Assembly: GCA_015904045.1 (NCBI GenBank)
Contig: JABMDG010000069.1
Span: 3,308 to 51,109 of the forward strand
DNA: 47,802 bases
Source: Nitrospira sp.
GTDB taxonomy: Bacteria > Nitrospirota > Nitrospiria > Nitrospirales > Nitrospiraceae
Direction: 5' to 3'
Made by a program: the position numbers and the translations under genes. Below are positions 1-8,686 of this stretch, in pieces. The notes beneath the pieces were generated by a model. That model was not told the origin of the DNA. It searched no databases and saw nothing but the letters and a program-made list of their open reading frames with translations. How positions within the stretch are numbered: position 1 is the stretch's first letter; each line of letters starts with the position of its first letter.

Positions 1-526
1 GTACCGCTATGCGAGCCGACTCTGCGGCGAAACTGAAGCGGCAAAAGATTTGGTGCAGGAAACCTTCTTAAATGCCTACCGCGGATTCAAGAATTTCCGT
101 GGTGATGCGCAGATTTCCACCTGGCTCTATACCATCGCGTCCCGGGCATGCTTGCGCATGCGGCGGAGACGAAAAGGAGCGCCGGAGCGGGAGCTGTCGC
201 TAGATGAATTCATTCCCACCTCGGACGGTGAGTTCCGTTTGCAGATTCCCGTCGAAGGGCTCAACCCGGAGGACGCGCTCCAAAACAAGCAACTGCGGGA
301 GGCGCTCGATACCGCCATCGGCAAATTGCCGAAGAAGTATAAGATGGCGCTCGTCCTGCGCGACATGGAAGGTCTGAGCGCCAAGGAAGTAGGTGCCATC
401 ATGGGGCTGAGCGAACGGGCCGTGAAATCGAGGCTGCACCGCGCGCGTCTCTTTGTCCGCCGCGAACTCAGCGCGAGGGGGTTGGCCGAAGACACTGTCT
501 CACATCAGGGTAAGTCGATCACTTAG
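1..526 (+). CDS. ECF-type RNA polymerase sigma factor, 5' end outside the window
   Basis: This is an alternative sigma factor that directs RNA polymerase to a stress or envelope regulon. The reading frame is open to the left edge (phase starts at base 2), so the N-terminus is missing. Region 2 is visible as ETEAAKDLVQETFLNAYRGF with the following FRGDAQISTWLYTIA. Region 4 is a helix-turn-helix with LPKKYKMALVLRDMEGLS and the recognition helix SERAVKSRLHRAR. A TTG codon at base 50 could pass for a start but lies inside region 2, so it is not used. A zinc-finger anti-sigma gene follows 16 bases downstream, the usual arrangement for an ECF factor and its inhibitor. The subgroup and target promoters cannot be told from the sequence. 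Confidence 0.9.
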   Translation, partial: YRYASRLCGETEAAKDLVQETFLNAYRGFKNFRGDAQISTWLYTIASRACLRMRRRRKGAPERELSLDEFIPTSDGEFRLQIPVEGLNPEDALQNKQLREALDTAIGKLPKKYKMALVLRDMEGLSAKEVGAIMGLSERAVKSRLHRARLFVRRELSARGLAEDTVSHQGKSIT

Positions 527-542
527 CAAAGGAAGACGCGTC

Positions 543-842
543 ATGGTCAAACGAGCCGTCACAAAACGACGAAGACGCCCCGAACGCACATCCCATCGAC
601 ATGAGGGAGGACGATGTCTCCATATTCTTCGCGAATTGTCGGCGTTCATCGACGATGAACTGTCAAACGACATCTGCGGGGAAATCCGCCGGCACTTGGG
701 CGCATGCCCGCGTTGCGAAGAGTTCGTGGCGTCTCTCCGCCAGACCGTGTCACTGTGCCGCCGGAGTCCGGCCCCGGTCCTGTCGCCGAATGATCGGGCC
801 CGCATGCGCGAGAAGATCCTGGCGGCAGCCCGCGCTCGGTGA
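543..842 (+). CDS. Putative zinc-finger (zf-HC2) anti-sigma factor
   Basis: This small protein of 99 residues probably binds and inhibits the sigma factor encoded just upstream. The central part has the anti-sigma zinc-finger pattern: the helix LRELSAFIDDELS, then HLGACPRC, an HxxxCxxC signature. The N-terminus is very basic (KRAVTKRRRRPER). I chose the ATG at 543 because GGAAG at 531-535 sits at ribosome-binding distance. An in-frame start at 453 would overlap the sigma gene heavily. No transmembrane helix is visible, so it would be a soluble, possibly redox-sensitive, anti-sigma factor of the ZAS type. The partner assignment is inferred from adjacency. Confidence 0.75.
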   Translation: MVKRAVTKRRRRPERTSHRHEGGRCLHILRELSAFIDDELSNDICGEIRRHLGACPRCEEFVASLRQTVSLCRRSPAPVLSPNDRARMREKILAAARAR

Positions 843-888
843 TTGCGACGCTTCTTCATTGTGATCCAGCCCGATCGTTTGGCCCGCT

Positions 889-1584
889 ATGGTCATCTTG
901 AGTGCGAGGGGAGGGAATTTTCACTTCCCGTCGGTCGAGCAGGCTTCGCCGGAGGGGTTGCTTGCCATCGGCGGCGACTTGCGTCCAGAACGGTTACTTG
1001 AAGCCTACCGGCACGGCATTTTCCCCTGGTACAACGACGACCAGCCCATCCTCTGGTGGTCGCCCCATCCGCGCACCGTACTCTTCCCGGATAAACTCCA
1101 TATCCCGCGCAGCCTGCATCGGACGATCCGCCGCCGTCTTTTCACAGTCACGCTCGATACCAGCTTTCGCGCCGTCATGGAAGGGTGCGCCGGACCCCGT
1201 CTGCAACATCCCAACGGCGGCACCTGGATCACACCGGCGATGACCGAGGCATATACGCGCTTGCATGAATTGGGCTATGCCCATTCCGCTGAAACCTGGA
1301 TCGGCACTGAGTTGGTAGGCGGAGTCTATGGGGTGGCCCTCGGCGGAGCATTTTTTGCCGAGTCCATGTTCACACGCGTCGATGACGCCTCGAAAGTGGC
1401 ACTGGTTTCTCTGGTGCGCCAACTCCACGCCTGGGGATTCCGCCTCATCGATTGCCAGCAATCCTCGCCGCACGTCCTGCGCTTCGGCGCCGAATCAATC
1501 CCCCGTCGTGACTTCATCGCCCGGCTGTCTGACGCCATTAGACTCCCCGATCGCCGTGGGCAGTGGGCATTCGACACGACCTAA
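889..1584 (+). CDS. aat: Leucyl/phenylalanyl-tRNA--protein transferase
   Basis: Aat attaches Leu or Phe from aminoacyl-tRNA to proteins with N-terminal Arg or Lys, marking them for ClpS/ClpAP degradation (N-end rule). The 231-residue length is normal for the family. Family motifs are present in order: FPSVEQASPEGLLAIGGDL, AYRHGIFPWYNDDQPILWWS, HPNGGTWITPAMTEAY, and GGVYGVALGGAFFAESMF followed by KVALVSLV. It starts at ATG 889, 47 bases after the anti-sigma gene. No strong Shine-Dalgarno site is visible. Cytoplasmic. The assignment is firm from motif order and length. Confidence 0.97.
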   Translation: MVILSARGGNFHFPSVEQASPEGLLAIGGDLRPERLLEAYRHGIFPWYNDDQPILWWSPHPRTVLFPDKLHIPRSLHRTIRRRLFTVTLDTSFRAVMEGCAGPRLQHPNGGTWITPAMTEAYTRLHELGYAHSAETWIGTELVGGVYGVALGGAFFAESMFTRVDDASKVALVSLVRQLHAWGFRLIDCQQSSPHVLRFGAESIPRRDFIARLSDAIRLPDRRGQWAFDTT

Positions 1585-1655
1585 ACCAACCCGGCATTTG
1601 ACAGCCTTTTCCTCTGTCGCTTATGATCAGTCTCCGTTCAGCAGGAGGCTGTCAC

Positions 1656-1976
1656 ATGAGCTTCACGATCACTGTGAAAGAACTAAAGGCCCGGCTCGAT
1701 AAAGGAGATCCGTTGGTGCTCTTGGATGTCCGGGAACCGTGGGAACATGCGATCGCCAAGCTGGACGATTCTACGCTGATCCCGCTCGGGACTTTGCCGC
1801 AATCTCTCGACAAGTTGGACAAGAACAGCGAGATTATCGCCTATTGCCACCATGGAATGAGGAGCGGGGACGCAACAGGATTTCTACTCCAGCAGGGATT
1901 TTCGAATGTGAAAAACTTGATCGGCGGGATCGATGCCTGGTCGCTCCAGGTTGATGGGAAAGTACCCCGGTACTGA
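1656..1976 (+). CDS. Rhodanese-like domain protein
   Basis: This single-domain rhodanese of 106 residues is probably a cytoplasmic sulfurtransferase. The family fold is visible as LVLLDVREPWEHAIAKLDDS near the N-terminus and GGIDAWSLQVDGKVPRY at the C-terminus. The active-site loop is YCHHGMRSG, with the catalytic cysteine at about residue 64. The start at ATG 1656 is fixed by a good AGGAGG at 1643-1648; an upstream in-frame start at 1623 lacks this. The stop codon directly touches that of the convergent epimerase gene (no spacer). The sulfur acceptor is unknown. Confidence 0.92.
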   Translation: MSFTITVKELKARLDKGDPLVLLDVREPWEHAIAKLDDSTLIPLGTLPQSLDKLDKNSEIIAYCHHGMRSGDATGFLLQQGFSNVKNLIGGIDAWSLQVDGKVPRY

Positions 1977-2900
1977 CTACCCCATGTGTTCTCGAAAATA
2001 GGCCACGGTCTTCTTCAGCCCTTCGGTCAGATCGACTTTGGGTTCCCATCCGAGTTCTTGCTTGATCCTGGACGGATCGACCACACTGCGAATCTGTTCG
2101 CCTGCTTTAGCCGGCCCGTGTACCTCCTTACAACCCATCCCGGTCAGCTCCGAGAGTATCCGAAACAATTCGTTGACCGACGTCTCGGTACCTGTCCCTA
2201 CATTGTAGACTCCTTGTGAGTCCTGCCCCATCGCGGCCAGGTTGGCTTCGACCACATCGTCCACATACACAAAGTCTCTGGTCTGGCGGCCGTTTCCGTT
2301 GATGATGGGCTGCTGGTTATTCAACATTTGTCGAATGAATATCGCCACGACGCCGGCTTCTCCATCTGGATCTTGTCGGGGGCCGTACACGTTGGCGTGC
2401 CGAAGGCTCACGACCTGAATTCCGCTGAGTCGCTGAAAATAGAACAAGTAGTGTTCGCCGCAGAGCTTGCTGATGCCGTAGGGTGACAGTGGTTTCGTGG
2501 CATGGGACTCAGACGCAGGGCCCAATTCCTGTTCCCCGTAAATGGCCCCTCCGGAGGATGAGAACACGACCTTTCTGACCCCATGCCGGACCGCTTGCTG
2601 CAACACGTTCATCGTCCCAAGCACGTTTACCTGGGCGTCAAACACCGGATCCTCGACCGAGCGCTTCAGATTGACCTGAGCTGCCAGATGAAGTACGACA
2701 TTGGGCCGTTCGTTCCGGAAGATCCGCTCGAGACGCCAGCCTTGAATATCGGTCTTATACAGGTTGGCCGCGCGATTGACATTTCTCCGCGATCCGCTCG
2801 CCATGTTATCGACGACGACAACTTGATGTCCCTCCTCCACCAACCGATCCACGATATGAGACCCGATGAATCCTGCGCCGCCCGTCACCAGTACCTTCAT
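1977..2900 (-). CDS. NAD-dependent sugar epimerase/dehydratase (extended SDR, UDP-glucose 4-epimerase-like)
   Basis: This extended short-chain dehydrogenase/reductase of about 307 residues probably works on nucleotide sugars for envelope polysaccharide. The Rossmann motif VTGGAGFIGSHIVDRL is at the N-terminus. The catalytic serine region (FSSSGGAIYG) and YGISK (the YxxxK pair) are present, as is LRHANVYGPRQ. I chose ATG 2900 because GGAGG lies 4 bases upstream; the adjacent ATG at 2903 is too close to it. The substrate (UDP-glucose, GlcNAc or a uronic acid) cannot be set from sequence alone. It lies just downstream of tlyA on the same strand. Confidence 0.9.
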   Translation of the reverse strand: MKVLVTGGAGFIGSHIVDRLVEEGHQVVVVDNMASGSRRNVNRAANLYKTDIQGWRLERIFRNERPNVVLHLAAQVNLKRSVEDPVFDAQVNVLGTMNVLQQAVRHGVRKVVFSSSGGAIYGEQELGPASESHATKPLSPYGISKLCGEHYLFYFQRLSGIQVVSLRHANVYGPRQDPDGEAGVVAIFIRQMLNNQQPIINGNGRQTRDFVYVDDVVEANLAAMGQDSQGVYNVGTGTETSVNELFRILSELTGMGCKEVHGPAKAGEQIRSVVDPSRIKQELGWEPKVDLTEGLKKTVAYFREHMG

Positions 2901-2934
2901 CATCCCTCCGGTCGATTGATGCCGTTGCCACCCC

Positions 2935-3705
2935 TTACATATCACGAAATGGCGCCGCGATCTCAAAAATTGCCAGTTGCTCTTGGTTCCCCTTTTTCCC
3001 CTTGAGTGGAGAGTCCATCGACTTCACAACTCGCAAACCCAACTCTTCCGCAAATCGCAGAATCCGTTGCAGCACCTCCTGACGCTGGGCCTCATCACGA
3101 ACCACTCCTCCCCGGCCAACTTGCCCCTTCCCCACCTCGAATTGGGGTTTGATGAGCGCAATCACCCGCGCCCCTGGTTTGGAAAATTGCAAGACCGGGG
3201 GCAGCACTTTCGTCAATGAGATGAACGAGACATCGATGACCGTCAGTCCGATCCAGTCCGGGATGGCGGACCGCTCGAGATAGCGAATATTGGTCCGCTC
3301 GATCAGCACGACGCGCGGGTCCTGCCTGAGCTTCCAGTCGAACTGGCCGTACCCGACATCCACTGCATAGACTCGGGCCGCACCGTGCTGCAACAAGCAG
3401 TCGGTAAACCCTCCGGTCGAACAGCCGACATCGAGACAGACGGCGTCACGAAGATCGATTGAACCGGCGTCCAGAGCTGCCGCCAGCTTCTCCCCTCCTC
3501 GGCTGACAAAACGGGAGGCCTGGTTGACGATCTCGATTCGCGCGTCCACGGACACGGCCTTGGCTGGCTTGTCGACCGTCACCCCGTTGACCTTGACCTC
3601 TCCCGCAAGGATCATCCGGGCAGCGACTTCTCGGCTAGGCGCCTGCCCCCGTGTCACGAGCCATTGATCGAGCCGGTTTTTTTCAGCGCGCGTCGTGGAG
3701 ACCAT
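2935..3705 (-). CDS. tlyA: TlyA-family rRNA 2'-O-methyltransferase (hemolysin-A-like)
   Basis: TlyA proteins methylate ribose 2'-OH groups of rRNA (C1409 of 16S and C1920 of 23S in mycobacteria). The protein has the two expected domains. An N-terminal S4 RNA-binding domain (RLDQWLVTRGQAPSREVAAR, then ILAGEVKVNG) is followed by an FtsJ/RrmJ-like SAM methyltransferase with FVSRGGEKLAAAL and LDVGCSTGGFTDCLLQHGA, and DVSFISL further on. ATG 3705 is taken as start; an in-frame GTG at 3723 is possible and neither has a strong Shine-Dalgarno site. It sits in a conserved cluster with xseB and xseA. The exact methylated nucleotide is inferred from the family only. Confidence 0.93.
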   Translation of the reverse strand: MVSTTRAEKNRLDQWLVTRGQAPSREVAARMILAGEVKVNGVTVDKPAKAVSVDARIEIVNQASRFVSRGGEKLAAALDAGSIDLRDAVCLDVGCSTGGFTDCLLQHGAARVYAVDVGYGQFDWKLRQDPRVVLIERTNIRYLERSAIPDWIGLTVIDVSFISLTKVLPPVLQFSKPGARVIALIKPQFEVGKGQVGRGGVVRDEAQRQEVLQRILRFAEELGLRVVKSMDSPLKGKKGNQEQLAIFEIAAPFRDM

Positions 3706-3764
3706 GAACTCGTTGGAAGACACAAGCTGGAGAGAAGAGACCTCGGACAGTGGAGCGTGTCTCG

Positions 3765-4016
3765 TCAGCCGACGGGATTCTCTCCATCGCCCTCATCGGC
3801 AGAAAAGGCTCTGAGTTGTCGCTTCCCATTCTTATCTTGCACCAGAACTTCAATCTTACGTTCGGCTTCTTCCAGAACTTTGAGACAGTTCTTGGAAAGG
3901 CGAATTCCCTCTTCGAAGATCTTCAATGATTCATCCAAGGGCAAGTCACCCTTTTCCAATTCACCTACGATGGCTTCCAAGCGCGCCATTGCCTGTTCGA
4001 ATTTCACCCCGGCCAC
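3765..4016 (-). CDS. xseB: Exodeoxyribonuclease VII small subunit
   Basis: XseB is the small subunit of exonuclease VII, which degrades single-stranded DNA to oligonucleotides in repair. The typical short helical hairpin is visible: FEQAMARLEAIVGELEKGDL, PLDESLKIFEEG, then LSKNCLKVLEEAERKI. I chose the GTG at 4016, preceded by AGGAG, giving 83 residues. Another GTG at 4061 would add 15 residues with no homology to the family. It follows xseA on the same strand after a short gap, as expected for co-expressed subunits. Confidence 0.93.
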   Translation of the reverse strand: MAGVKFEQAMARLEAIVGELEKGDLPLDESLKIFEEGIRLSKNCLKVLEEAERKIEVLVQDKNGKRQLRAFSADEGDGENPVG

Positions 4017-4070
4017 AGTTGTCTCCTCTCCGACAAGGAATGGGCTATTATAGCGGGACACGGCCGCCGT

Positions 4071-5399
4071 TTAAACTGATCCCTCTGGCACGGTTTCATT
4101 GACCGTGCAACGGAGCTGTCCTCTGGCAAGCCGAGCCACGACTTCCTGGCCGACCACAACCTGGCGGGCGTCCCGAACAATTCGACGCACGGACACCGTC
4201 TCCACAATGCTGTAGCCTCGATCGAGAATGGCCAGCGGGCTCAACACGTGCAGCTGCGCCAGGCAAGCATGCGCGGCGTGTGATCGCCGATCCAGGCCGT
4301 ATCGCATCACCTGTTGGAGACGCGAGAGGAGCTGGGGTACCAAGGCGCTGCCGTGCCGTACTCGAGCGGTTGGGCTACGGCCTATCAATTCATGCTGGAA
4401 TGCATGGACCTGACCCCATCGCCGTTTCAGCATCTCCTGCATGGCCTGCCGCATCCGAATCACCGCACCATCCACATGCTGCATGTCCTCCAACACCCGG
4501 AAACGGACATTCGCCAGATAGCTGACCATGAGTTCGAGCCGGCTGCGTGTGCCTTCACAATGCCGACGGATCGCTCGTCGGCTGCGCGTTGTCAATTCAC
4601 CGAGACGGTCCACCACCTCGCTCAACACCGGGGCGACCGCTTCGGCAGCGGCTGACGGTGTCGGTGCCCGCACGTCGGCCGCAAAATCCGCCAAGGTGGT
4701 GTCCGTCTCATGCCCCACGGCCGATACAATGGGAATGGGTGACTCGGCGATTGCACGCACGACCCCTTCGTCGTTGAAGCTCCACAGATCTTCGGATGAC
4801 CCACCGCCCCGACCGATGATGATCACATCGATATGGCCCACCGTCGCCAGGGATCGGATGGCTGCGACGATCTGTTCCGCAGAGCCTTCTCCCTGCACCG
4901 ACACCGGTGCCAGGATGAGGTGAAGAATGGGACAGCGGCGATGCAGCACGGTCACCATATCTCGAACCGCCGCTCCCGACAGCGAGGTCACGATCCCGAC
5001 AGTTCGAGGAAAGGCCGGCAAGCGTTTCTTCCGATCCTGATCGAAGAGGCCCTCGGCAGCGAGGCGATTCTTCAGCTGTTCGAACGCCAGTTGCTGCGCG
5101 CCGCGCCCTTTGGGTTCCAGATACTCGAGAATAATCTGGTACTCGCCGCGCGGCTCGTAGACCGTCACACGCCCCCGACCAATGACATGGAGGCCGTCCT
5201 CCAAACCGAACCGCAACCGTAGCGCGGTCGGCCGGAAGATCACGGCCCGAATCTGACTGGAATCGTCCTTGAGGGTGCAGTAGAGGTGGCCGGACCCCGG
5301 CGCGCGCAGATTGGAGACTTCCCCTTCGAGCCACACCTCGACAAAGTCGCGTTCCAATGAGGCTCGAACCAATCCGGTCAGTTCGGAGACAGTGAACAC
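4071..5399 (-). CDS. xseA: Exodeoxyribonuclease VII large subunit
   Basis: This is the catalytic subunit of exonuclease VII, 442 residues. The N-terminal OB-fold is visible (VWLEGEVSNLRAPGSGHLYC and the following DDSSQIRAVIF). The catalytic domain has GIVTSLSGAAVRDMV, the GRGGGSSEDLWSFNDE motif and PIVSAVGHETDTTLADFAAD with RAPTPSAAAE. A long charged, helical C-terminal region follows, ending in the usual LDRGYSIV element. The start is a GTG at 5399 with weak ribosome-binding signal; it matches the usual family N-terminus (FTVSELT). Downstream, xseB and tlyA complete the cluster. Confidence 0.96.
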   Translation of the reverse strand: MFTVSELTGLVRASLERDFVEVWLEGEVSNLRAPGSGHLYCTLKDDSSQIRAVIFRPTALRLRFGLEDGLHVIGRGRVTVYEPRGEYQIILEYLEPKGRGAQQLAFEQLKNRLAAEGLFDQDRKKRLPAFPRTVGIVTSLSGAAVRDMVTVLHRRCPILHLILAPVSVQGEGSAEQIVAAIRSLATVGHIDVIIIGRGGGSSEDLWSFNDEGVVRAIAESPIPIVSAVGHETDTTLADFAADVRAPTPSAAAEAVAPVLSEVVDRLGELTTRSRRAIRRHCEGTRSRLELMVSYLANVRFRVLEDMQHVDGAVIRMRQAMQEMLKRRWGQVHAFQHELIGRSPTARVRHGSALVPQLLSRLQQVMRYGLDRRSHAAHACLAQLHVLSPLAILDRGYSIVETVSVRRIVRDARQVVVGQEVVARLARGQLRCTVNETVPEGSV

Positions 5400-5462
5400 C
5401 TGTCTCGATGGAGCATCGGAAAATAGCGGGGTGGATGGGATGCGGCGCGTGGACAGTCTCCT

Positions 5463-6242
5463 TCAGTCGATCAGGCGGATGCGCTCAAAGGCGACGGCTT
5501 TGCCCAAACGCGCGTCCAACTCAAGCAGCACCGCGCAGAACACCGACGGACCGGACGCCACTTCGAACCGTTTGGGCATGCCCGTCAGGAACTTTTCGAT
5601 CGCCAGCTCTTTTTTCACACCGATCACCGAGTGCAGCGGCCCGGTCATTCCGATGTCGGTAATATACGCCGTGCCTTTCGGAAGAATCTGCTCATCGGCG
5701 GTTTGCACATGCGTGTGGGTCCCGACCACCGCCGTCACCTCGCCGTCCAAATAGTGCCCCATGGCCATCTTTTCCGATGTGGCCTCGGCGTGCATATCGA
5801 CGACCACCGCCAACGTTTCCTGCTTCAATTTCGACACTTCGCGTTTGGCCGTTTGAAACGGACAATCGATCGTCGGCATATAGGCCCGCCCCATCAGCTG
5901 AAGGACCGCCAACTTTTCTCCGCCGGCGGTTTCCACGACCACACTTCCCCTCCCTGGCACACCAGGCGGATAGTTGGCGGGACGCAGTAGACGGGATTGG
6001 CGTGGGAAATACTCCAGGACTTCCTTCTTGTCCCAGGCATGATTACCCGTTGTGATCACCGAGAGGCCCAGTTCGAATAATTCGTCCGCCAGCTCCGGCG
6101 TAATACCGAATCCGCCCGCGGCATTCTCACCGTTCCCGATGACAACATCGACTTGCCGCTGCGCCACCAGGCGCGGCATTGCGCGGGACACGGCTCGCCG
6201 GCCCGGTTCGCCCATGATATCGCCAATACACAGGACCTTCAT
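5463..6242 (-). CDS. YmdB-like metallophosphoesterase (TIGR00282 family)
   Basis: This 259-residue protein of the calcineurin-like phosphoesterase superfamily belongs to the family of Bacillus YmdB, which hydrolyses 2',3'- or 3',5'-cyclic nucleotides. Motifs: MKVLCIGDIMGEPGRRAV at the start, VIGNGENAAGGFGI, TTGNHAWDKKE, HAEATSEKMAMGHYLDGEV, and GTHTHVQTADEQILPKGTAY. These supply the Asp, Glu, Asn and His metal ligands. The ATG at 6242 overlaps the rny stop (ATGA), so the two are translationally coupled. The same rny-ymdB order is found in Firmicutes and many other bacteria. The substrate is not known here. Confidence 0.92.
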   Translation of the reverse strand: MKVLCIGDIMGEPGRRAVSRAMPRLVAQRQVDVVIGNGENAAGGFGITPELADELFELGLSVITTGNHAWDKKEVLEYFPRQSRLLRPANYPPGVPGRGSVVVETAGGEKLAVLQLMGRAYMPTIDCPFQTAKREVSKLKQETLAVVVDMHAEATSEKMAMGHYLDGEVTAVVGTHTHVQTADEQILPKGTAYITDIGMTGPLHSVIGVKKELAIEKFLTGMPKRFEVASGPSVFCAVLLELDARLGKAVAFERIRLID

Positions 6243-7840
6243 CGGGCATATTCCACGTACCGGCTCTCCCGAATGACGGTCACCTTGATCTGGCCGGGAT
6301 AGGTCAATTCCTGTTCGATCTTTTTCGCCAGTTCGCGTGACAGCTGAAACGACTCGGCGTCGGTGATGTCCTCCTGGCGGACGATCACGCGGATCTCTCG
6401 CCCCGCTTGAATCGCATAGGCCTTTTGCACGCCTTTTTGTCCCGTCGCCAACGATTCGAGCTTTTCCAGCCGTTTCACGTAGGACTCCAGGGCCTCTCTT
6501 CTGGCGCCAGGCCGGGCCGCCGATAGCGCCTCCGCTGCCGCCACCAGCACACTCTCCGGACAAATCGGCTCCACCTGCTCATGATGGGCGGCGATCGCGT
6601 TGACGATCTTGGGAGATTCTCCGTATTTTTTGGCGATCTCAGCCCCCAGCATGGCATGCGGCCCTTCTTCTTCGTGGCTAACCGCTTTGCCGATGTCGTG
6701 GAGCAAGGCGCCGCGCCGCGCCAACCTCACGTCCAAGCCGAGTTCCGACGCCATGATGCCGCAAATATACGACGCTTCCCGCGCGTGATACAGATTGTTC
6801 TGTCCGTAGCTCGTCCGATACTTGAGCCGCCCCAGTACTTTGATTAACTCAGGGTGAAAATCTGCTAGCCCCAACTCGAAGATAATCTTTTCGGCTTCTT
6901 CGTACATCAGCTTGTCGATGTCGATTTTCACCTTCTCGACAATCTCTTCGATGCGGGTGGGATGGATCCGCCCATCCTGCATCAACCGCTCGAGCGATAC
7001 CTTGGCGATCTCGCGCCGCAAGGGATCGAACCCCGAAATGATCACGGCCTCCGGCGTCTCATCGATGATCAAATCGATCCCTGTGGCCGCCTCGATCGCG
7101 CGGATATTTCGCCCTTCCCGGCCGATGATCCGGCCCTTCATGGCATCGTTCGGAATCTGCACCACCGAGATCGTGGATTCTGACACGTAGTCGCGCACCA
7201 CCCGCTGAATGGAGCTGGTGATGATTTCGCGGGCCTCCCGTTCGGCGTTCTCGCGCGCCTCTTCGATGGTCCGCTTGGCAATGCCCGCCGCATCGAGCCG
7301 GGCCTGCGATTCCATTTCGGCGATCAAGTGTTTCTTGGCCTCATCCGCCGTCATCCCCGCGACACGCTCCAACGCCTCACGATGTTCGCGCTCAGCCTTG
7401 GCACAGGCGGCTTGCTTCGCGGTAAGCCCCTCCTCTCGTCGCACGAAATCCTGATCGCGTTTCTGTAACTCACTGTCCCGTTTTTCTACCGCGGCGAGCT
7501 TCCGATCGAGACCTTCCTCCCGCTGGATCAGACGTTTCTCCAACGCCGCGAACTCCACGAGCTTGGCCTTTGTTTCCTTTTCAAGCTCGGATTTGGCCTG
7601 GAACACCAGGTCCTTGGCTTCAAGCCTGGCTTCTTTCACCAGGTTCTCAGCCTCACGCTGCGCGTTTATGACAATCTGCTTGGCCTGCCCATCCCGCTCG
7701 GCCTGTTTCGAGGCGGCCATGTTGCGGCGCACCAACTCGAACACCCCGGCACCGAGGAGAGCGCCGATGATTCCGCATACGATGGACAACATGATTGAGG
7801 TTGAAATGGGAGTCACCCCCTTGTCGGAATGACCAGGCAT
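6239..7840 (-). CDS. rny: Ribonuclease Y
   Basis: RNase Y is a membrane-anchored endoribonuclease that starts mRNA decay. All family parts are present over 533 residues. An N-terminal transmembrane helix (about residues 16-36, LSIVCGIIGALLGAGVFELV) is followed by a long charged coiled coil (about 40-210). Next come a KH domain (MKGRIIGREGRNIRAIEAAT) and an HD phosphohydrolase domain with LLHDIGKAVSHEEEG. The C-terminal piece has VRQEDITDAESFQL. The N-terminus carries about 15 residues before the helix; starting at the ATG of MLSIV would also keep the anchor. It overlaps the phosphoesterase gene by 4 bases. A long gap lies upstream. Confidence 0.97.
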   Translation of the reverse strand: MPGHSDKGVTPISTSIMLSIVCGIIGALLGAGVFELVRRNMAASKQAERDGQAKQIVINAQREAENLVKEARLEAKDLVFQAKSELEKETKAKLVEFAALEKRLIQREEGLDRKLAAVEKRDSELQKRDQDFVRREEGLTAKQAACAKAEREHREALERVAGMTADEAKKHLIAEMESQARLDAAGIAKRTIEEARENAEREAREIITSSIQRVVRDYVSESTISVVQIPNDAMKGRIIGREGRNIRAIEAATGIDLIIDETPEAVIISGFDPLRREIAKVSLERLMQDGRIHPTRIEEIVEKVKIDIDKLMYEEAEKIIFELGLADFHPELIKVLGRLKYRTSYGQNNLYHAREASYICGIMASELGLDVRLARRGALLHDIGKAVSHEEEGPHAMLGAEIAKKYGESPKIVNAIAAHHEQVEPICPESVLVAAAEALSAARPGARREALESYVKRLEKLESLATGQKGVQKAYAIQAGREIRVIVRQEDITDAESFQLSRELAKKIEQELTYPGQIKVTVIRESRYVEYAR

Positions 7841-8389
7841 TAGCCTGGTTCACTGATGCATCCTGAACAGATTGCGGGGGATTCGAGGAAGCGGCACAAA
7901 GGGGAGCGGCTCAGAATATCGCTGACTGGTCAGCCCGGAAACAAACGAAACCATCTGGCTTGTTGTACGACACTGGTGAGATCCTTCTCCGCATATCGCT
8001 TCCCTGATTGGAAGGCTCGTCGAGTTATGGAGCCCGCCCTTCTTGAAGCGTCTATGCCGAAGACAGGAACGGCACACGTTAACTCGTCATCACCACCCGG
8101 CCATCTCCCTATACCTTCCCACACGCGCATCCAGAATCGCCGTATGGGAATGACTCCTCCGACCGACACCCACCGGGTTGCCGTCTCGTACATCCACATC
8201 CACAGATTGGTTCTCGTTCTCACAACACTGATTTCCAGTTGAGTCAACAATCCTGAGTACAGACTCCTCGTTACCGACTTGTCCACAAATCCACTCGCAC
8301 GATTCACTTCCTGAGGTCACGATAACAAAGGGCTTCTTTGAAAGCAAGGTCAAACTTGCTTCGTGCCGAGAGGGAATCAACGAAGGGCC
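7841..8389 (-). ncRNA. 549-base gene-free gap between zapA and rny; candidate 6S RNA (ssrS) locus, boundaries unknown
   Basis: No convincing protein is encoded here. On the minus strand the gap holds several stems. A perfect 7-bp hairpin is at 8342-8361 (AAGCAAG with its complement) just after zapA. A long hairpin at 8116-8150 has a stem of about 12 bp with one bulge. Around the latter, ACGGCA and ACCCGG (8184-8173) can pair with CCGGGT (8100-8095) and TGCCGT (8074-8069), giving a rod-like fold. Another hairpin (GCTGA-CCAG-TCAGC) lies close to rny at about 7921-7934. 6S RNA is commonly encoded directly downstream of zapA, which makes it the best guess. I cannot confirm the central bubble or the ends. 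It might instead be only a long structured leader of rny. Confidence 0.35.
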
Positions 8390-8686
8390 TCAGCGAAAGA
8401 GGGAGGTCGGCATCTGCTCATCAATGGAGTCCATGAGCACGGTCATCCGCCGCTCGACATCCGCCTCTCCTTGTGCCCGCTTCTTCTCGGACTCAAAGAG
8501 CTGATGCGCCAGATTGATGGCCGTGAGCACCGCCAATTTCGAGGGGGTTGCCGTCTTCATCCCTTCAGCCAAATGCCTCATGTGATCGTCGACGAAGTGG
8601 GCCAGCCGCCGGATATAGGCATCGTCGGCCTCGCCGCGAATCGCATAGCGCTGACCATAGATCTCGACATCAATAATCCTAGTCAA
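8390..8686 (-). CDS. zapA: Cell division protein ZapA
   Basis: ZapA binds FtsZ and bundles its protofilaments at the division ring. The 98-residue protein has the family opening (TRIIDVEIYGQRYAIRGE), the helix YIRRLAHFVDDHMRHLAEG, and LAVLTAINLAHQLFESE with a C-terminal coiled coil. I chose a TTG start at 8686: it follows GGAGGT at the correct distance and gives the usual family N-terminus, while a start at 8713 would add unrelated residues. It overlaps the end of the upstream coiled-coil gene by 8 bases, so the two are coupled. The gene order zapB-zapA fits a divisome pair. Confidence 0.93.
   Translation of the reverse strand: MTRIIDVEIYGQRYAIRGEADDAYIRRLAHFVDDHMRHLAEGMKTATPSKLAVLTAINLAHQLFESEKKRAQGEADVERRMTVLMDSIDEQMPTSLFR

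Noticed and set aside
7930..8380. Several open frames of 75-128 codons on both strands between rny and zapA
   Set aside because: They overlap each other, lack ribosome-binding sites and encode Arg/Ser-rich sequences without recognisable domains; structured RNA fits better.
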